From assembly GCA_005110385.1 (NCBI GenBank), contig DUDT01000014.1, positions 287,328-351,327 on the forward strand: a stretch of 64,000 bases of DNA, read 5' to 3'. The DNA comes from Candidatus Melainabacteria bacterium (GTDB taxonomy: Bacteria > Cyanobacteriota > Vampirovibrionia > LMEP-6097). The notes below the pieces were generated by a model. The model was not told the DNA's origin. It worked only from the letters and a program-made list of their open reading frames with translations, and did no database searches. The translations under genes were made by a program, and so were the position numbers. This document shows, piece after piece, positions 25,220 to 34,575 of the stretch; the first letter of the stretch is position 1; every line of letters starts with the position of its first letter.

Positions 25220-26626
25220 ATGAATGTTAACGTTTTCGGTATCCCAAATTTTGATAAAGCTCATGTTCTTGCAAGAAAATCTGACGGAACTTTACCTGGT
25301 AGCGTAAGGGATAACCTTTCTGATGAAGAAGAAAAAAGATTACTAGAAATTATAGAAGAATTCGAAAAATCTCCTACGGACTTAAAGGTTAAAAAGGAAA
25401 AATATGCCGAATTAATGAAGCTCTTTTATAAAGGGATCGGTTTAGATGAGAAGGGTAAAGGCACTATTTCTGAAAAAGATCAAAGAGCAGCTTTAGAACT
25501 CTCTGGTTTAATTAATGATGCGATTTTACAAGATCAGCAGAACATAGATGGTAGTTATAATGCTTCTCAGCTTAAGGATGCACTTGAGTTACAGAATAAG
25601 TTTCGTAAAGATTTAGAAAAAACTGATTTTAAAAACTTATTAAAAGCAGATAAAGGTAAGGATACTGAGATAAGTGCAGGGCAAAAAGAATACCAGACTG
25701 AGCAAATAACTTCTTATTTAGCTGAAAATAAAGAAGATTTTACTAAGATATTTCAGGAACTGTCTAAGGAGAAGCCTGATTTAACGAAATTCACTGAAAC
25801 GCAAAAAGAAAAACTTAAAAACTTAAAAACTTTAGCTGGCGAAAAAGGTCAGAATATTTTAAATACGATTTTAAGTACATTTAAAGATTTTAAAGAATAT
25901 AGTTTTACAAATGCTGATCTGACTAAGATGAAACAGACTACTGATGCTAAATTGCTGGAGCAAGCAACAAAGCCATCTATTCCCGATAATTGGGAAAGGG
26001 TGAAGCCTAAGCCTGATGGTAAGCCTAGATCTAAGGACACTGATAATGATACGTCGACAAGCAGATCAGGTAGGGGGTCTTGTGATACTAGTGGAATTCT
26101 TGAAAAAATTTTAGCGAGGCTTGAAAAGCTTGAAAATGGAGATACGGATAAAGATACTAAAAAGAGGCAATCTTCTGCACCAGGTTGGTTAACTGTTATT
26201 TCAGGCCTAGCTGATGCAGCTGCTAAAGTTATTCCAAGTCTTATTAATAACAATCAAGATTACTGCTGTTACTCACCAGCACCATGTTATGGAGGCGGGG
26301 GATATCAACAACATCCCATCTGTAGGCGACCTTATTATGTCGGCGGCGATACATGGCCGTGGGGTAGGGCGAATGGCATTAATAGTGAATATAGTGCCTT
26401 TAATAATTACATGCCTTCTTCGGGGTCTTACTCTGCCATTTCAAATCCATCTTCAACGAGTTCTAGTAATCCTTACAGTAGCTCGTCAGCTTATAATCCG
26501 ATAAGTATATCGGTTAATCCAGTATTTAATAATAGCCCTACTCAGAGCAGCAGCTCGAATAGCTATTCTGGATCACGTTCGAGTAACGTGGCGGCAATCA
26601 GAAGAAGCTTTGGTATTAATACCTAG
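25220..26626 (+). CDS. Lineage-specific protein with helical N-terminus and Gly/Ser/Tyr-rich tail
   Basis: A 468-residue protein without recognised family. Residues 1-290 are charged and helical (many Lys, Glu, Asp), then a short hydrophobic helix (GWLTVISGLADAAAKVIPSLI, about residue 325-345), then a low-complexity tail with Cys pairs (DYCCYSPAPCYGGGGYQQ) and runs of Ser, Asn and Tyr. The architecture of a hydrophobic helix followed by a Gly/Tyr-rich tail is shared with the next gene at 26745, suggesting related roles. No signal peptide. Possibly a structural or surface-associated protein; no function assigned. Confidence 0.7.
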   Translation: MNVNVFGIPNFDKAHVLARKSDGTLPGSVRDNLSDEEEKRLLEIIEEFEKSPTDLKVKKEKYAELMKLFYKGIGLDEKGKGTISEKDQRAALELSGLINDAILQDQQNIDGSYNASQLKDALELQNKFRKDLEKTDFKNLLKADKGKDTEISAGQKEYQTEQITSYLAENKEDFTKIFQELSKEKPDLTKFTETQKEKLKNLKTLAGEKGQNILNTILSTFKDFKEYSFTNADLTKMKQTTDAKLLEQATKPSIPDNWERVKPKPDGKPRSKDTDNDTSTSRSGRGSCDTSGILEKILARLEKLENGDTDKDTKKRQSSAPGWLTVISGLADAAAKVIPSLINNNQDYCCYSPAPCYGGGGYQQHPICRRPYYVGGDTWPWGRANGINSEYSAFNNYMPSSGSYSAISNPSSTSSSNPYSSSSAYNPISISVNPVFNNSPTQSSSSNSYSGSRSSNVAAIRRSFGINT

Positions 26627-26744
26627 TATTCGCAGAACTTAGGGTATTTTTTAGAACTCTAATGAGAGATCGTACCTGTAAATTAACTGATTCTTAACTT
26701 TAATTGTTAACAGTATAAGTATATAGACACTATATGAAAATGCC

Positions 26745-28316
26745 ATGTTAGATTTAAGCGTTTTGAGTACATTCGATCCTGTTAGTCTCAGCTCTACTAA
26801 GAATAGTAGTGGCGATGGTATTAGTTTTGAATCACAGTTAGATCCCTCACTAGATGCTGATAAACTTGCAAAAATTATCGAAAAAGAAGCAGCAAAGTCA
26901 AAAGATGAAGCTAAAAAGCTTGAGCTTATAGAAAGATCACTTGCATACGTCCGAGCAAAAGGTGGCAGTGACTTATCTTCAGATGTATATGAACAATTGA
27001 AAGGTAAGGATAGTAGTGATCTATTTGGGCCAGCAGATGAAGTGCCATCTAGTGTGAAGAGTAATACTGCTGCTAAAACTGCTTGGGAAAAGATCATGAC
27101 AGGTAGAGCTTATGATCATATTGAAGAAAATAAAAATTCTATTCAGGAGGATTTAGACTCTGCTCGTGATGAGGCGGATGATAAAAAGATTTTAAAAGTA
27201 GCTGATAATCCAGCCTTAGTTAATTTAAAAGAAGAATTAACGGAAAATGGTATGTCAAGCGCTGAGGCAGATAGAGATATATCTAGAATGCTGCGAGAAA
27301 CTAATTTACTAAAGTCAGGTGAAAGCGTTAAGATCGAAATGGATAGTCCTTCAAGTGCTTTATCTGCTGGCAGAACTAAGAAATTAGAAGAGTTCAGAGA
27401 TAAATTAACTGCAAGAATTGATAAAGCAACAAGCCCAGAAGCAGCTAAAAAAATCTTAGAGGATTCTGTAGATGATTTTGAAAAATTAAGACCAAGTGGC
27501 ATAAAGGCTGAAACGTTCTACACTGAGCAGATGCAAGCCGTATTAGACGAGTCAAAAAAATACAAAGATTATCATGTAGCTGCTACTCCTTCTTTAGAGA
27601 AGATTACGGTTGATGGAAAAGAGTTAATTAAAACTACTAATGATAACGTCTATGTCTCTGATGGAAAATTCGTTAATTCGAAGGGCAAGGAATATGAGGT
27701 TAAAGATGACAAAATTACAGTGGATGGTACGAAAATAGGCATAAAAGACATAAAACCATCACAGCCAGAAATTAGTGTTTTTATGCACAAAGATCAGGAT
27801 AAAGTCGAGGATCATAGCTTAGAAGCTGGCAAAGAATACATAGAAGACCAAAGATTAGTATATAAAGCGAGTGGAGATGAAGAAGCCTTAAGAGAGTTAA
27901 AGAAAGCTGAAAAGGTTTTAGATAAAACCGAAGATGCTGTAGAAGCAAGACGTAAAAGAGAAGAAAAAGAAGGTAAGAGCGACAACAATGACACACTTAA
28001 GCTAATAGTGGGGATTATCGGTGCCGTAGCTACGGTAGTTGCAGCTCTGAGCCAAGGTCGTGGAAAAACCACTACTATAACGGGTGGCGGTGGTTATAAT
28101 GGCCAAGCTGGCTATGGATATGGTTCCTATTACGCTTCAGATAAATATGGTTATAACAGAGGCTACCAAGCGACAGTCGATGCAGCCTATCAACGTTCAA
28201 ATCAATATTTAAGCACGCTTTATAATAATCCAGTTAGGACTAGGGCTTCAATTATGAGGCAGAATGGCATGTATGCAATTCAGAATGGGGCTGGTATACA
28301 TAGGTATACTGGGTAA
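26745..28316 (+). CDS. Lineage-specific protein with helical N-terminus and Gly/Tyr-rich tail
   Basis: A 523-residue protein, no family recognised. Residues 1-400 are strongly charged and mostly helical, with a more beta-like stretch around residues 280-345 (KITVDGKELIKTTNDNVYVSDGK, DDKITVDGTKIGIKD). A hydrophobic segment LIVGIIGAVATVVAAL (about residue 420) is followed by TTITGGGGYNGQAGYGYGSYY and an Asn/Arg-rich end. The layout mirrors the gene at 25220, and the two are separated by only 118 bp on the same strand. No Sec signal. A role as secreted or envelope structural protein is a guess. Confidence 0.7.
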   Translation: MLDLSVLSTFDPVSLSSTKNSSGDGISFESQLDPSLDADKLAKIIEKEAAKSKDEAKKLELIERSLAYVRAKGGSDLSSDVYEQLKGKDSSDLFGPADEVPSSVKSNTAAKTAWEKIMTGRAYDHIEENKNSIQEDLDSARDEADDKKILKVADNPALVNLKEELTENGMSSAEADRDISRMLRETNLLKSGESVKIEMDSPSSALSAGRTKKLEEFRDKLTARIDKATSPEAAKKILEDSVDDFEKLRPSGIKAETFYTEQMQAVLDESKKYKDYHVAATPSLEKITVDGKELIKTTNDNVYVSDGKFVNSKGKEYEVKDDKITVDGTKIGIKDIKPSQPEISVFMHKDQDKVEDHSLEAGKEYIEDQRLVYKASGDEEALRELKKAEKVLDKTEDAVEARRKREEKEGKSDNNDTLKLIVGIIGAVATVVAALSQGRGKTTTITGGGGYNGQAGYGYGSYYASDKYGYNRGYQATVDAAYQRSNQYLSTLYNNPVRTRASIMRQNGMYAIQNGAGIHRYTG

Positions 28317-28535
28317 TTTGGAGGGCTTGGCTAGGTTTACTTAGAATTATTAATTAGGTTTAAAAATAATTCTAAATAAAATAAAATTTATAGAATTTTA
28401 AAACTACCTAAAACCCTCTCTTAATAAGTATTACATATAAATTTCTAAATAAACTCTCCTTTATATAAGCACAAGAACGAAATAAAAGTTCTAAAAAGCA
28501 TTAGGGATAAGGCTTTTAAATAAGGAGATTTAATT

Positions 28536-29015
28536 ATGAATTGGTTTTTTAGTAATTATAGTAATTTCGGTGGCAGTTTTAATGGTGGTGTAAGCACTCG
28601 CGGCTGGGGCGGGAATTATGGCTGGGGCGGAAATTCTGGTGCCGTTCAAGGTGCTAATGGCAGCTGGGGTGGTTACAGCGGAAATACTCAGACTCTTCCA
28701 AATACTCAACCAATGGATTATCGTTACGGTGCGAGCTTTGCGAGTAATAATAACTCTGGCGGCTTTGGTTTTAATAATGGAAACATAGGCTGGGAGAATA
28801 GACCAGATGAATCTGGCAGATATTATAATTATGCAAAAGAACGCCAACCTTATGATGATTTTTTAAGACGTGGCTTTAATCCTGGTTATGAGCAAAATAA
28901 TCTTGTTGCAACAAGAGACAGAAGAAGAAATGTTGAACAAACTATTGATAGTATTGGGCAGGTTGGTTTCTGGGGGCGTGGTTCTGGTTATCCACTAAGT
29001 CTATATGTGGGCTAA
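28536..29015 (+). CDS. Small Gly/Asn/Trp-rich protein
   Basis: A 159-residue low-complexity protein rich in Gly, Asn, Tyr and Trp (GWGGNYGWGGNSG), with a more ordinary Arg/Asp-rich second half (DDFLRRGFNPGYEQNN). The start is firm: AAGGAGAT precedes the ATG by about 7 nt. Its composition resembles the tails of the two preceding proteins, and the three genes form a same-strand group with AT-rich gaps. No signal peptide or known domain. Confidence 0.7.
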   Translation: MNWFFSNYSNFGGSFNGGVSTRGWGGNYGWGGNSGAVQGANGSWGGYSGNTQTLPNTQPMDYRYGASFASNNNSGGFGFNNGNIGWENRPDESGRYYNYAKERQPYDDFLRRGFNPGYEQNNLVATRDRRRNVEQTIDSIGQVGFWGRGSGYPLSLYVG

Positions 29016-29045
29016 GTCAGAATCGCTAAAGGCTTAACTGAAAAA

Positions 29046-29080
29046 AAACGACGCAGAAATTGGAGTTTGTAAGCAGTGCC
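29046..29080 (+). repeat. Short palindromic element between convergent genes
   Basis: ACGACGCAGAAATTGGAGTT then TGTAAGCAGTGCC, the 3' half of the element. It ends exactly where the TAA stop codon of the convergent gene begins. Confidence 0.75.
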
Positions 29081-29854
29081 TTAATTCAAAAACAAATTAT
29101 GCAAATCCTTCTTATAAAGATTCATCAGCATAATATTATTCTCAAAAAGTGTTTTCCCATTTTTACCTAAGGTCTTAGCATGGGAAAGTGCTTTAGCGCC
29201 AGCGAGGTTACCATCTAGAAGCAAGTATTGATCAGTGCCTTCGCTCATCATTACTGAGCCGAAAGGTGTATTCACTAGATCTAAATACTCCTGCTTAAGA
29301 GCGTGAGTCCATTTATATGAGCCACTTTGTTCTTGTATAATCGCAAGTCCCTCATTTCCATAATTCACATGAAAGAACATCATTCCAGCTTTAATTTCAG
29401 CTAAAAACAAAATCGGGCTATTAGCATCCTGCCAGCTTAAAAGACCTTTATGTGAAGGATCACTTAAGCTCTCTATTTTAATAAAACCACTCAAAAAATC
29501 TTTAGAAGGCTCATCTTTTAGAATATACTGATAGTGAAAATTATCAGTCGTTTTATCTAGGGTAATTTCATCACCCATCTCTTCTAACCATCGTTTAGCT
29601 TCTTCGAGTTCTAATCTTAGAGATTCATCTAGCTGTAAAGTGCTATTAGAATCATGATTTTTAAGAGCAGAGATTAACTGATCTTTATGGCTTATAATCA
29701 GCCTAAATTTATGCTCAGAGAAAGAACGATCTAGGTAAGCTTGGTCTATTTTCTGTAAACCTGTAGCCTGAATCGAAGACAGCGCGAAGCGCACCTTATT
29801 TAGCCCCTGCCAAATAGAAATTAAATCATGCCAAGTTCTTTCAGTTATCATCAA
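29081..29854 (-). CDS. Hypothetical protein coupled to GH31 glucosidase
   Basis: A 257-residue soluble protein I cannot assign. It contains a helical first half (YLDRSFSEHKFRLIISHKDQLISAL) and a mixed second half (ILFLAEIKAGMMFFHVNYGNEGLAII). No signal peptide. Its ATG overlaps the glucosidase stop codon (ATGA), so translation is coupled and the protein probably works with, or is needed in the same condition as, the GH31 enzyme. Confidence 0.65.
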   Translation of the reverse strand: MMITERTWHDLISIWQGLNKVRFALSSIQATGLQKIDQAYLDRSFSEHKFRLIISHKDQLISALKNHDSNSTLQLDESLRLELEEAKRWLEEMGDEITLDKTTDNFHYQYILKDEPSKDFLSGFIKIESLSDPSHKGLLSWQDANSPILFLAEIKAGMMFFHVNYGNEGLAIIQEQSGSYKWTHALKQEYLDLVNTPFGSVMMSEGTDQYLLLDGNLAGAKALSHAKTLGKNGKTLFENNIMLMNLYKKDLHNLFLN

Positions 29855-32463
29855 GATAAGCCTATCCAGTCAATGTTATATAAGTTTTCATTATATATAC
29901 AATCGATATTTATAATATACCTTGATTTTAATAATCCTTGATGTGACAGAACTCTAACTTTTACCCGAGGCACATCCCCTAAAAGCTCTATATAAAATTT
30001 AAAATACCTTAAAAGATACTGCCCATGCTTATAAGCGTTAGTATTACCATCATCTTCATAGAAATGATAATCAATAGTAATGTTTTTCTTAAGACTTAAT
30101 TCTTGAGAGTTAAGAAAAATTCTAAATTTTAAAGGTATTTCGTGAAGAGCGTCTTGAGGATAATTAAAAACAAGATTATCAGGCTTAGAATCCGTTTTTT
30201 CTACTAAGGCTACTACCGAATTAGCTTTTACGAAAACTGGAATAGTATTAATATCTAATTCATAGTTACACTCTTGACCTGCGGGATATTCTTTAAAATT
30301 AAAAAAATCTATCCAAGAGCCAGAATTTTCTAAGGGAGCTCTTATCGAAGAGGATTTAGTTTCACAGTAATTCTCTAAAGCTGGTAAATAGAATCTTTGA
30401 GACTGCAGCATAGCTCTAGGTTCTGCGTTTTCTTCCTCATCATCGTAAATGGTCTTGGTAACAGGTACTACCAGTAATGACTCCCCAAGCATATATTGGA
30501 AGCTTATTTCACGGACTTTAATATCTTCTTGAAAATCATAGATTAACGGGCGTTGAATCGGTATGCCTTGAGTGTGGGCTAAATAATTAGCTTGATATAA
30601 ATATGGTCTTAAATTATCTCTAAGCTGCATAAATTTTTTAGCGATGCTGAAAAAACTTATCCCGTCAGGGCTTGAATCTGTTAATAAATCTAAAACCTCA
30701 GTAGGCTGTTCTTTATAAGAGTGAATAGTAAACCTTGGTGAAAAAACACCTAACTGAATCCACCTTAAAAATAGTTCTGGGCTAGGTTTATCACCCCAGA
30801 AACCACCGATATCACAGCCACAGTGAATCATTCCAGAAATACCCATAGATGAAATTAGCTGTGTATCATATTTTAAAGCCGTAAAACTACTACAGTTATC
30901 ACCAGTCCAAGTTTCAGCATATTTTTGAATGCCAGCATAACCACTGCGACTTAATATCCACGGTCTAAGCTCAGAATTATTTTCAAGTGAAGCTTCATAA
31001 GATAGCTTACTCATTAAGTTTGGCATAAGTATAGTTCTGTGAACTTGACTATGAGCAGTAAATATTTCATATTCATTATTATCATTCCAGACCCCCCTTA
31101 AACCCTTTCCTAGAAGCTGTTCTTTAATTTTAGTTTTCCACCATGCTTGGGTTTTAGGCTTGGTGAAGTCTAGATAGGAACCTTCCCCACCCCAGTAATC
31201 CACCACTAGGGACTGCCCGCAAACTTCAATTTCCGCGTTTTCGCCTACCTCATTTATAAAGAGATCTAATCGCTCCGCTTCTGCATAAAGCGGATGAGAT
31301 TTTAAAAGTACGGGTTTTAGATTTACACATAATTCGCCCCCTAGTCCTCTAAGTTCTTTAATGAAAAGCTCTGGCTGAGAAAATTTCTGGGGATTCCAAG
31401 TGAACTGTAAGCGTTCATTTTTTTCATTTAATGTGTAACCTGAAGAAAGGTGAAAAGCGGTAGGGAAAATGTTTGCTGCTTGGTGGCGTTTCATGAAGTT
31501 TAAAAGTTCTTCAGCCGAATTATCTTTCTCTGTATAAGCCATACCGCTACCCATATAGCCAAAGATAAACTCTGGTTCTAGATTAGGTCTTCCAGTAAGC
31601 TCAATAAATCTTTGACTTACTTTACTGAGTTCTGGTCCGTGAATATAGTAATAATTTAAATCTCCAGCTACCGCCCCGAAATAATAATAGGGACTTGGTT
31701 TTCGCTCTTTTCCGAAATCGAAAAATTTTTCAGAAAAATTATCAAAAAATATTCCATGAGCTTTATTTAAAACTCTGTCTAGGGCTATAAAAAATGGGAT
31801 GTCTTTATAAAGAGGGTCACTGTTACTAGAATCATAGCCAAGAGCATCTACTGGTTTATTTATAAAACGCCGACCCCAGCGATTAAGTTCACCAGTTTTA
31901 TCTCCTAACCCATAAATTAGTGGAGGATTCTGTGAATCTGTATAAGCTCTATAGGAGCGGACCTGCGGTCCGCCATCTAAAAAAATATCACTGTAAAAGC
32001 CAGCCTGAGAGAGATCTGATGAAACTAGGTCGCCATCTGCATCATAGATATCTATTTTTAAAGCATCTTTATTAATTATGATTTTTAAAACATCAGTGTG
32101 GAAAATTAGCTCAGTGACAGTATCTTCTAAGTTAATAGTATTTTGATTTTGAATAAAAACATCATGAGACTGCTCGCAAACTCCAATTTCTGCACTTAAG
32201 CCATAGCTACTGAAATCCAGCAAGGGATTAATATTCAGATCAAAGCTATCACTAAAGGCATAATGAAAACGCACTATGTAAGGTGATAAAAAGAGAATGA
32301 AAAGGTTTAATGCAGCTGACTCACTGCTTTCTAGCTTTTCTTTAATGCTAGATTTATCTGAACTTAAAGATAATTTAAAAACCCTAGTGGCTAAAGCCTG
32401 ATAAGACTTTATTTTTAAATAATTTCGAACGCCGTAGTGAGTATTAGCGATAAAAGCCTCCAA
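29851..32463 (-). CDS. Glycoside hydrolase family 31 (alpha-glucosidase-type)
   Basis: An 870-residue GH31 enzyme releasing alpha-linked glucose or xylose residues. GVWNDNNE (about residue 457-464) carries the nucleophile Asp, and HCGCDIGGFWGDKPSPELFLRWIQLG contains the C-terminal signature with a substrate-binding Asp. IYGLGDKTGELNRWGRRF and AYTEKDNSAEELLNF belong to the N-terminal and barrel parts. Two copies of the dispersed palindromic element are read through in frame: SAEIGVCEQS at residues 88-99 and NAEIEVCGQS at residues 405-418, the latter shortly before the nucleophile strand. No signal peptide, so probably cytosolic glycogen or maltodextrin breakdown. Confidence 0.9.
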   Translation of the reverse strand: MEAFIANTHYGVRNYLKIKSYQALATRVFKLSLSSDKSSIKEKLESSESAALNLFILFLSPYIVRFHYAFSDSFDLNINPLLDFSSYGLSAEIGVCEQSHDVFIQNQNTINLEDTVTELIFHTDVLKIIINKDALKIDIYDADGDLVSSDLSQAGFYSDIFLDGGPQVRSYRAYTDSQNPPLIYGLGDKTGELNRWGRRFINKPVDALGYDSSNSDPLYKDIPFFIALDRVLNKAHGIFFDNFSEKFFDFGKERKPSPYYYFGAVAGDLNYYYIHGPELSKVSQRFIELTGRPNLEPEFIFGYMGSGMAYTEKDNSAEELLNFMKRHQAANIFPTAFHLSSGYTLNEKNERLQFTWNPQKFSQPELFIKELRGLGGELCVNLKPVLLKSHPLYAEAERLDLFINEVGENAEIEVCGQSLVVDYWGGEGSYLDFTKPKTQAWWKTKIKEQLLGKGLRGVWNDNNEYEIFTAHSQVHRTILMPNLMSKLSYEASLENNSELRPWILSRSGYAGIQKYAETWTGDNCSSFTALKYDTQLISSMGISGMIHCGCDIGGFWGDKPSPELFLRWIQLGVFSPRFTIHSYKEQPTEVLDLLTDSSPDGISFFSIAKKFMQLRDNLRPYLYQANYLAHTQGIPIQRPLIYDFQEDIKVREISFQYMLGESLLVVPVTKTIYDDEEENAEPRAMLQSQRFYLPALENYCETKSSSIRAPLENSGSWIDFFNFKEYPAGQECNYELDINTIPVFVKANSVVALVEKTDSKPDNLVFNYPQDALHEIPLKFRIFLNSQELSLKKNITIDYHFYEDDGNTNAYKHGQYLLRYFKFYIELLGDVPRVKVRVLSHQGLLKSRYIINIDCIYNENLYNIDWIGLS
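31209..31247 (-). repeat. Palindromic element inserted in frame in GH31 (second site)
   Basis: GGACTGCCCGCAAACTTCAA followed by TTTCCGCGTTTTCGCC, a short copy encoding GENAEIEVCGQS. The plus-strand base triplet before the left end is TAG, as at most other copies. Confidence 0.85.
32167..32200 (-). repeat. Palindromic element inserted in frame in GH31 (first site)
   Basis: GAGACTGCTCGCAAACTCCA then ATTTCTGCACTTAA, a short copy encoding LSAEIGVCEQS near residue 90, in the same strand and frame as all other coding copies. Confidence 0.8.
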
Positions 32464-32491
32464 AGTGTCTTAAGTAAAGACCTCTAGGTTA

Positions 32492-33235
32492 TTAGATATG
32501 ATATTTATCTTTATATTCCGCTTCTAGCTTAATATCGTTATATTTTCTAATTAAACCAGCATTAATATACTCTTTATTCTTGTCTTTATGGATGACGATA
32601 GTCGAGCCTGGGTGAATATACAGAGGATCACCCTTTAAAACGAAGAATGGTATAGGTAGTAAAGCACCTTTCACGAAACCTTTAGCACCTTCTTTAAATT
32701 TACTTTCACCAGCTCTAGATTCATATATCTGGTCTGCCATTCCCCAAATCGCCGTACCGCCTCTAGCTACTGGCAAGCCTATACTAACGAAATCCAGTGT
32801 AAGACCTAAGACCTGACCTGTAGTCGATAATAAAGCATTACCAACCCAATACGTTATCTCAGTCTTTTTCACAGCACGTATCTTAATTACTTCATCAATA
32901 GCTTCTGTTTTACCACTAGGTAAAACCGCTCTCTCTAGGTGGAATTTTCTAATCTCATCACGAGAGATTCTTCTACGTTCTCTATGCTCGATTAAGTTAC
33001 CGTAAAACTTAGTACCGAGAGGAAAAGAATCAGGGTAATCTTCTACATTAAGAACTTCTATGACCTCAAGCTCTATAGCATCATGAGCGAAGATTATAGC
33101 TTTCGTCTTGTAGCCTCCACAAAAATTATGGCTTTCTGGCTGGCTTTCTCGAATTTTATCTGCACTATAAACAGCTTCAGAATTAGTAAATAAGCTTGTG
33201 ATCAGGAAAAGTAAAATGAAGAATAATCTTTTCAT
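32492..33235 (-). CDS. Secreted protein of unknown function
   Basis: A 247-residue protein with a clear signal peptide (KRLFFILLFLITSLFTNSEAVYSA). The mature part contains DYPDSFPLGTKFYGNLIEHRERRRISRDE and, near the end, a hydrophobic stretch (ATTGQ-type VGNALLSTTGQVLGLTLDFVSIG) and GDPLYIHPGSTIVIHKDKNKEY. The final motif, 'PGS-x-I-x-I', also appears as EPGSEIKLKPNNDWLL at the end of the membrane-like region in the secreted gene at 49346, so the two may be distant relatives. Divergent from the flippase gene. Function unknown. Confidence 0.65.
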   Translation of the reverse strand: MKRLFFILLFLITSLFTNSEAVYSADKIRESQPESHNFCGGYKTKAIIFAHDAIELEVIEVLNVEDYPDSFPLGTKFYGNLIEHRERRRISRDEIRKFHLERAVLPSGKTEAIDEVIKIRAVKKTEITYWVGNALLSTTGQVLGLTLDFVSIGLPVARGGTAIWGMADQIYESRAGESKFKEGAKGFVKGALLPIPFFVLKGDPLYIHPGSTIVIHKDKNKEYINAGLIRKYNDIKLEAEYKDKYHI

Positions 33236-33264
33236 AAAATATCTCTATAATATACTATGCCACG

Positions 33265-34554
33265 ATGCCGTCTTTGTCCTCTTTAATTTATATGATTACT
33301 GGCAGTTTCTCTGCTCTATTTATATTTCTCGGCACTACTATTCTGCTTGCTAAGTGGATGAGCCCTGAGGATTTAGGTATTCTTATGGCAGCTGAAGCCT
33401 TTACGACTCTTTTTTCTTTTTTCTTTGACTTCGGTTTTAAAAACTCTATTCTGAAATGTTCTAGTGAAAATCGCTTAGAAAGTGCTATCGGGAATGCGAT
33501 TCTGATAAAGCTTGCGATAGTCATACCAGTCATCGCTCTAACTTATTTAACCGCTTGGTTATCACATTTTGAGCCACGTATGATAGAAGTCATACACTAT
33601 TACACGCTTGCGATGATTTTAGATAGTTTTGCCAAGATTTTTGGCATAGTGAGGCGAGCTTTAGGACAGTTTAAGATGACTGCGGCGATGAATGTCACGA
33701 ACAGGGTTTTAAGGCTAGTAGTAATTTTTATTGTCTTAGTTCTATGTAAAGGTTCTATGCTGTTTCTTGTCCAGATGTTCGCTGTGAGCTCATTAATTAA
33801 GTTAATTTTAGCTACAGTTACTACTCTGAGGCTGACGGGAATTAGTGTAGATCTAAGTTCTATAAAAGAAATGTTTAAAGATTCTTTTGCTTACAGTATT
33901 TATGACGTTCTAGAAGAAGCTCAAGGGAATATAGATAGGCTAATGCTTACTTATCTTATGGGCACTACCTCCGTAGCGTTCTATTCAGTACCCGCACGCT
34001 TAAATCGTTTCTCACAGCTAATTATACAGACCGTGAATCGTGTTTATTTACCGTCTCTGCACGATCTTTATGTAAAAGTAGAGAAAGCTCCAATTACTGC
34101 AACTAATAGCGAAGTTGACCAAGCTCTAAAAGATTTTCTTGATAAGGTTAGCTTCTATTCTTCATTAACGGGTGTCCTGATTTTCTTAGGAATTTATTTT
34201 ACGGCAGAGCCAGTTCTGTATTGGGTATTCGGCGAGACTTACGCTGAGTCTATTCCACTTGTTAAATGGTTTGGTTTACTTACATTAATCTGGTTTCTTA
34301 GTATATGTCCTAGTATGCTGATGGCCTGTGAGTCTTTTCATAAAAGGCGTATAGCTATAGTTTTATGCTCCACTCTTTTAAATATAGGGCTTGGCTGGTA
34401 TTTAATTCCTAAGATGGGCTTAATAGCAGCTATTCATGCCACGAATATAGCTAATTTCGTGGCACTTATAGCGATGCTTTATTTTACTCGGCACAGAATA
34501 GATGTGAGAATGATTTTATTATTCTGTGCGGTTGGGGGATTGGTTTTTGTTTAA
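33265..34554 (+). CDS. Oligosaccharide flippase family membrane protein (Wzx/MATE-like)
   Basis: A 429-residue polytopic membrane protein with about twelve hydrophobic segments. The start LIYMITGSFSALFIFLGTTILLAKWMSPEDLGIL and the following FFDFGFKNSILKC are typical of polysaccharide flippases (PST/MOP superfamily), which move lipid-linked glycans across the membrane. YLMGTTSVAFYSVPARLNRF and PLVKWFGLLTLIWFLSICPSMLMA support the family. No glycan gene cluster adjoins it, but three GT2 enzymes and a PAP2 phosphatase elsewhere in the window could supply or recycle its lipid carrier. Confidence 0.85.
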   Translation: MPSLSSLIYMITGSFSALFIFLGTTILLAKWMSPEDLGILMAAEAFTTLFSFFFDFGFKNSILKCSSENRLESAIGNAILIKLAIVIPVIALTYLTAWLSHFEPRMIEVIHYYTLAMILDSFAKIFGIVRRALGQFKMTAAMNVTNRVLRLVVIFIVLVLCKGSMLFLVQMFAVSSLIKLILATVTTLRLTGISVDLSSIKEMFKDSFAYSIYDVLEEAQGNIDRLMLTYLMGTTSVAFYSVPARLNRFSQLIIQTVNRVYLPSLHDLYVKVEKAPITATNSEVDQALKDFLDKVSFYSSLTGVLIFLGIYFTAEPVLYWVFGETYAESIPLVKWFGLLTLIWFLSICPSMLMACESFHKRRIAIVLCSTLLNIGLGWYLIPKMGLIAAIHATNIANFVALIAMLYFTRHRIDVRMILLFCAVGGLVFV

Positions 34555-34575
34555 AGGTACTACTATCAAGAATGT

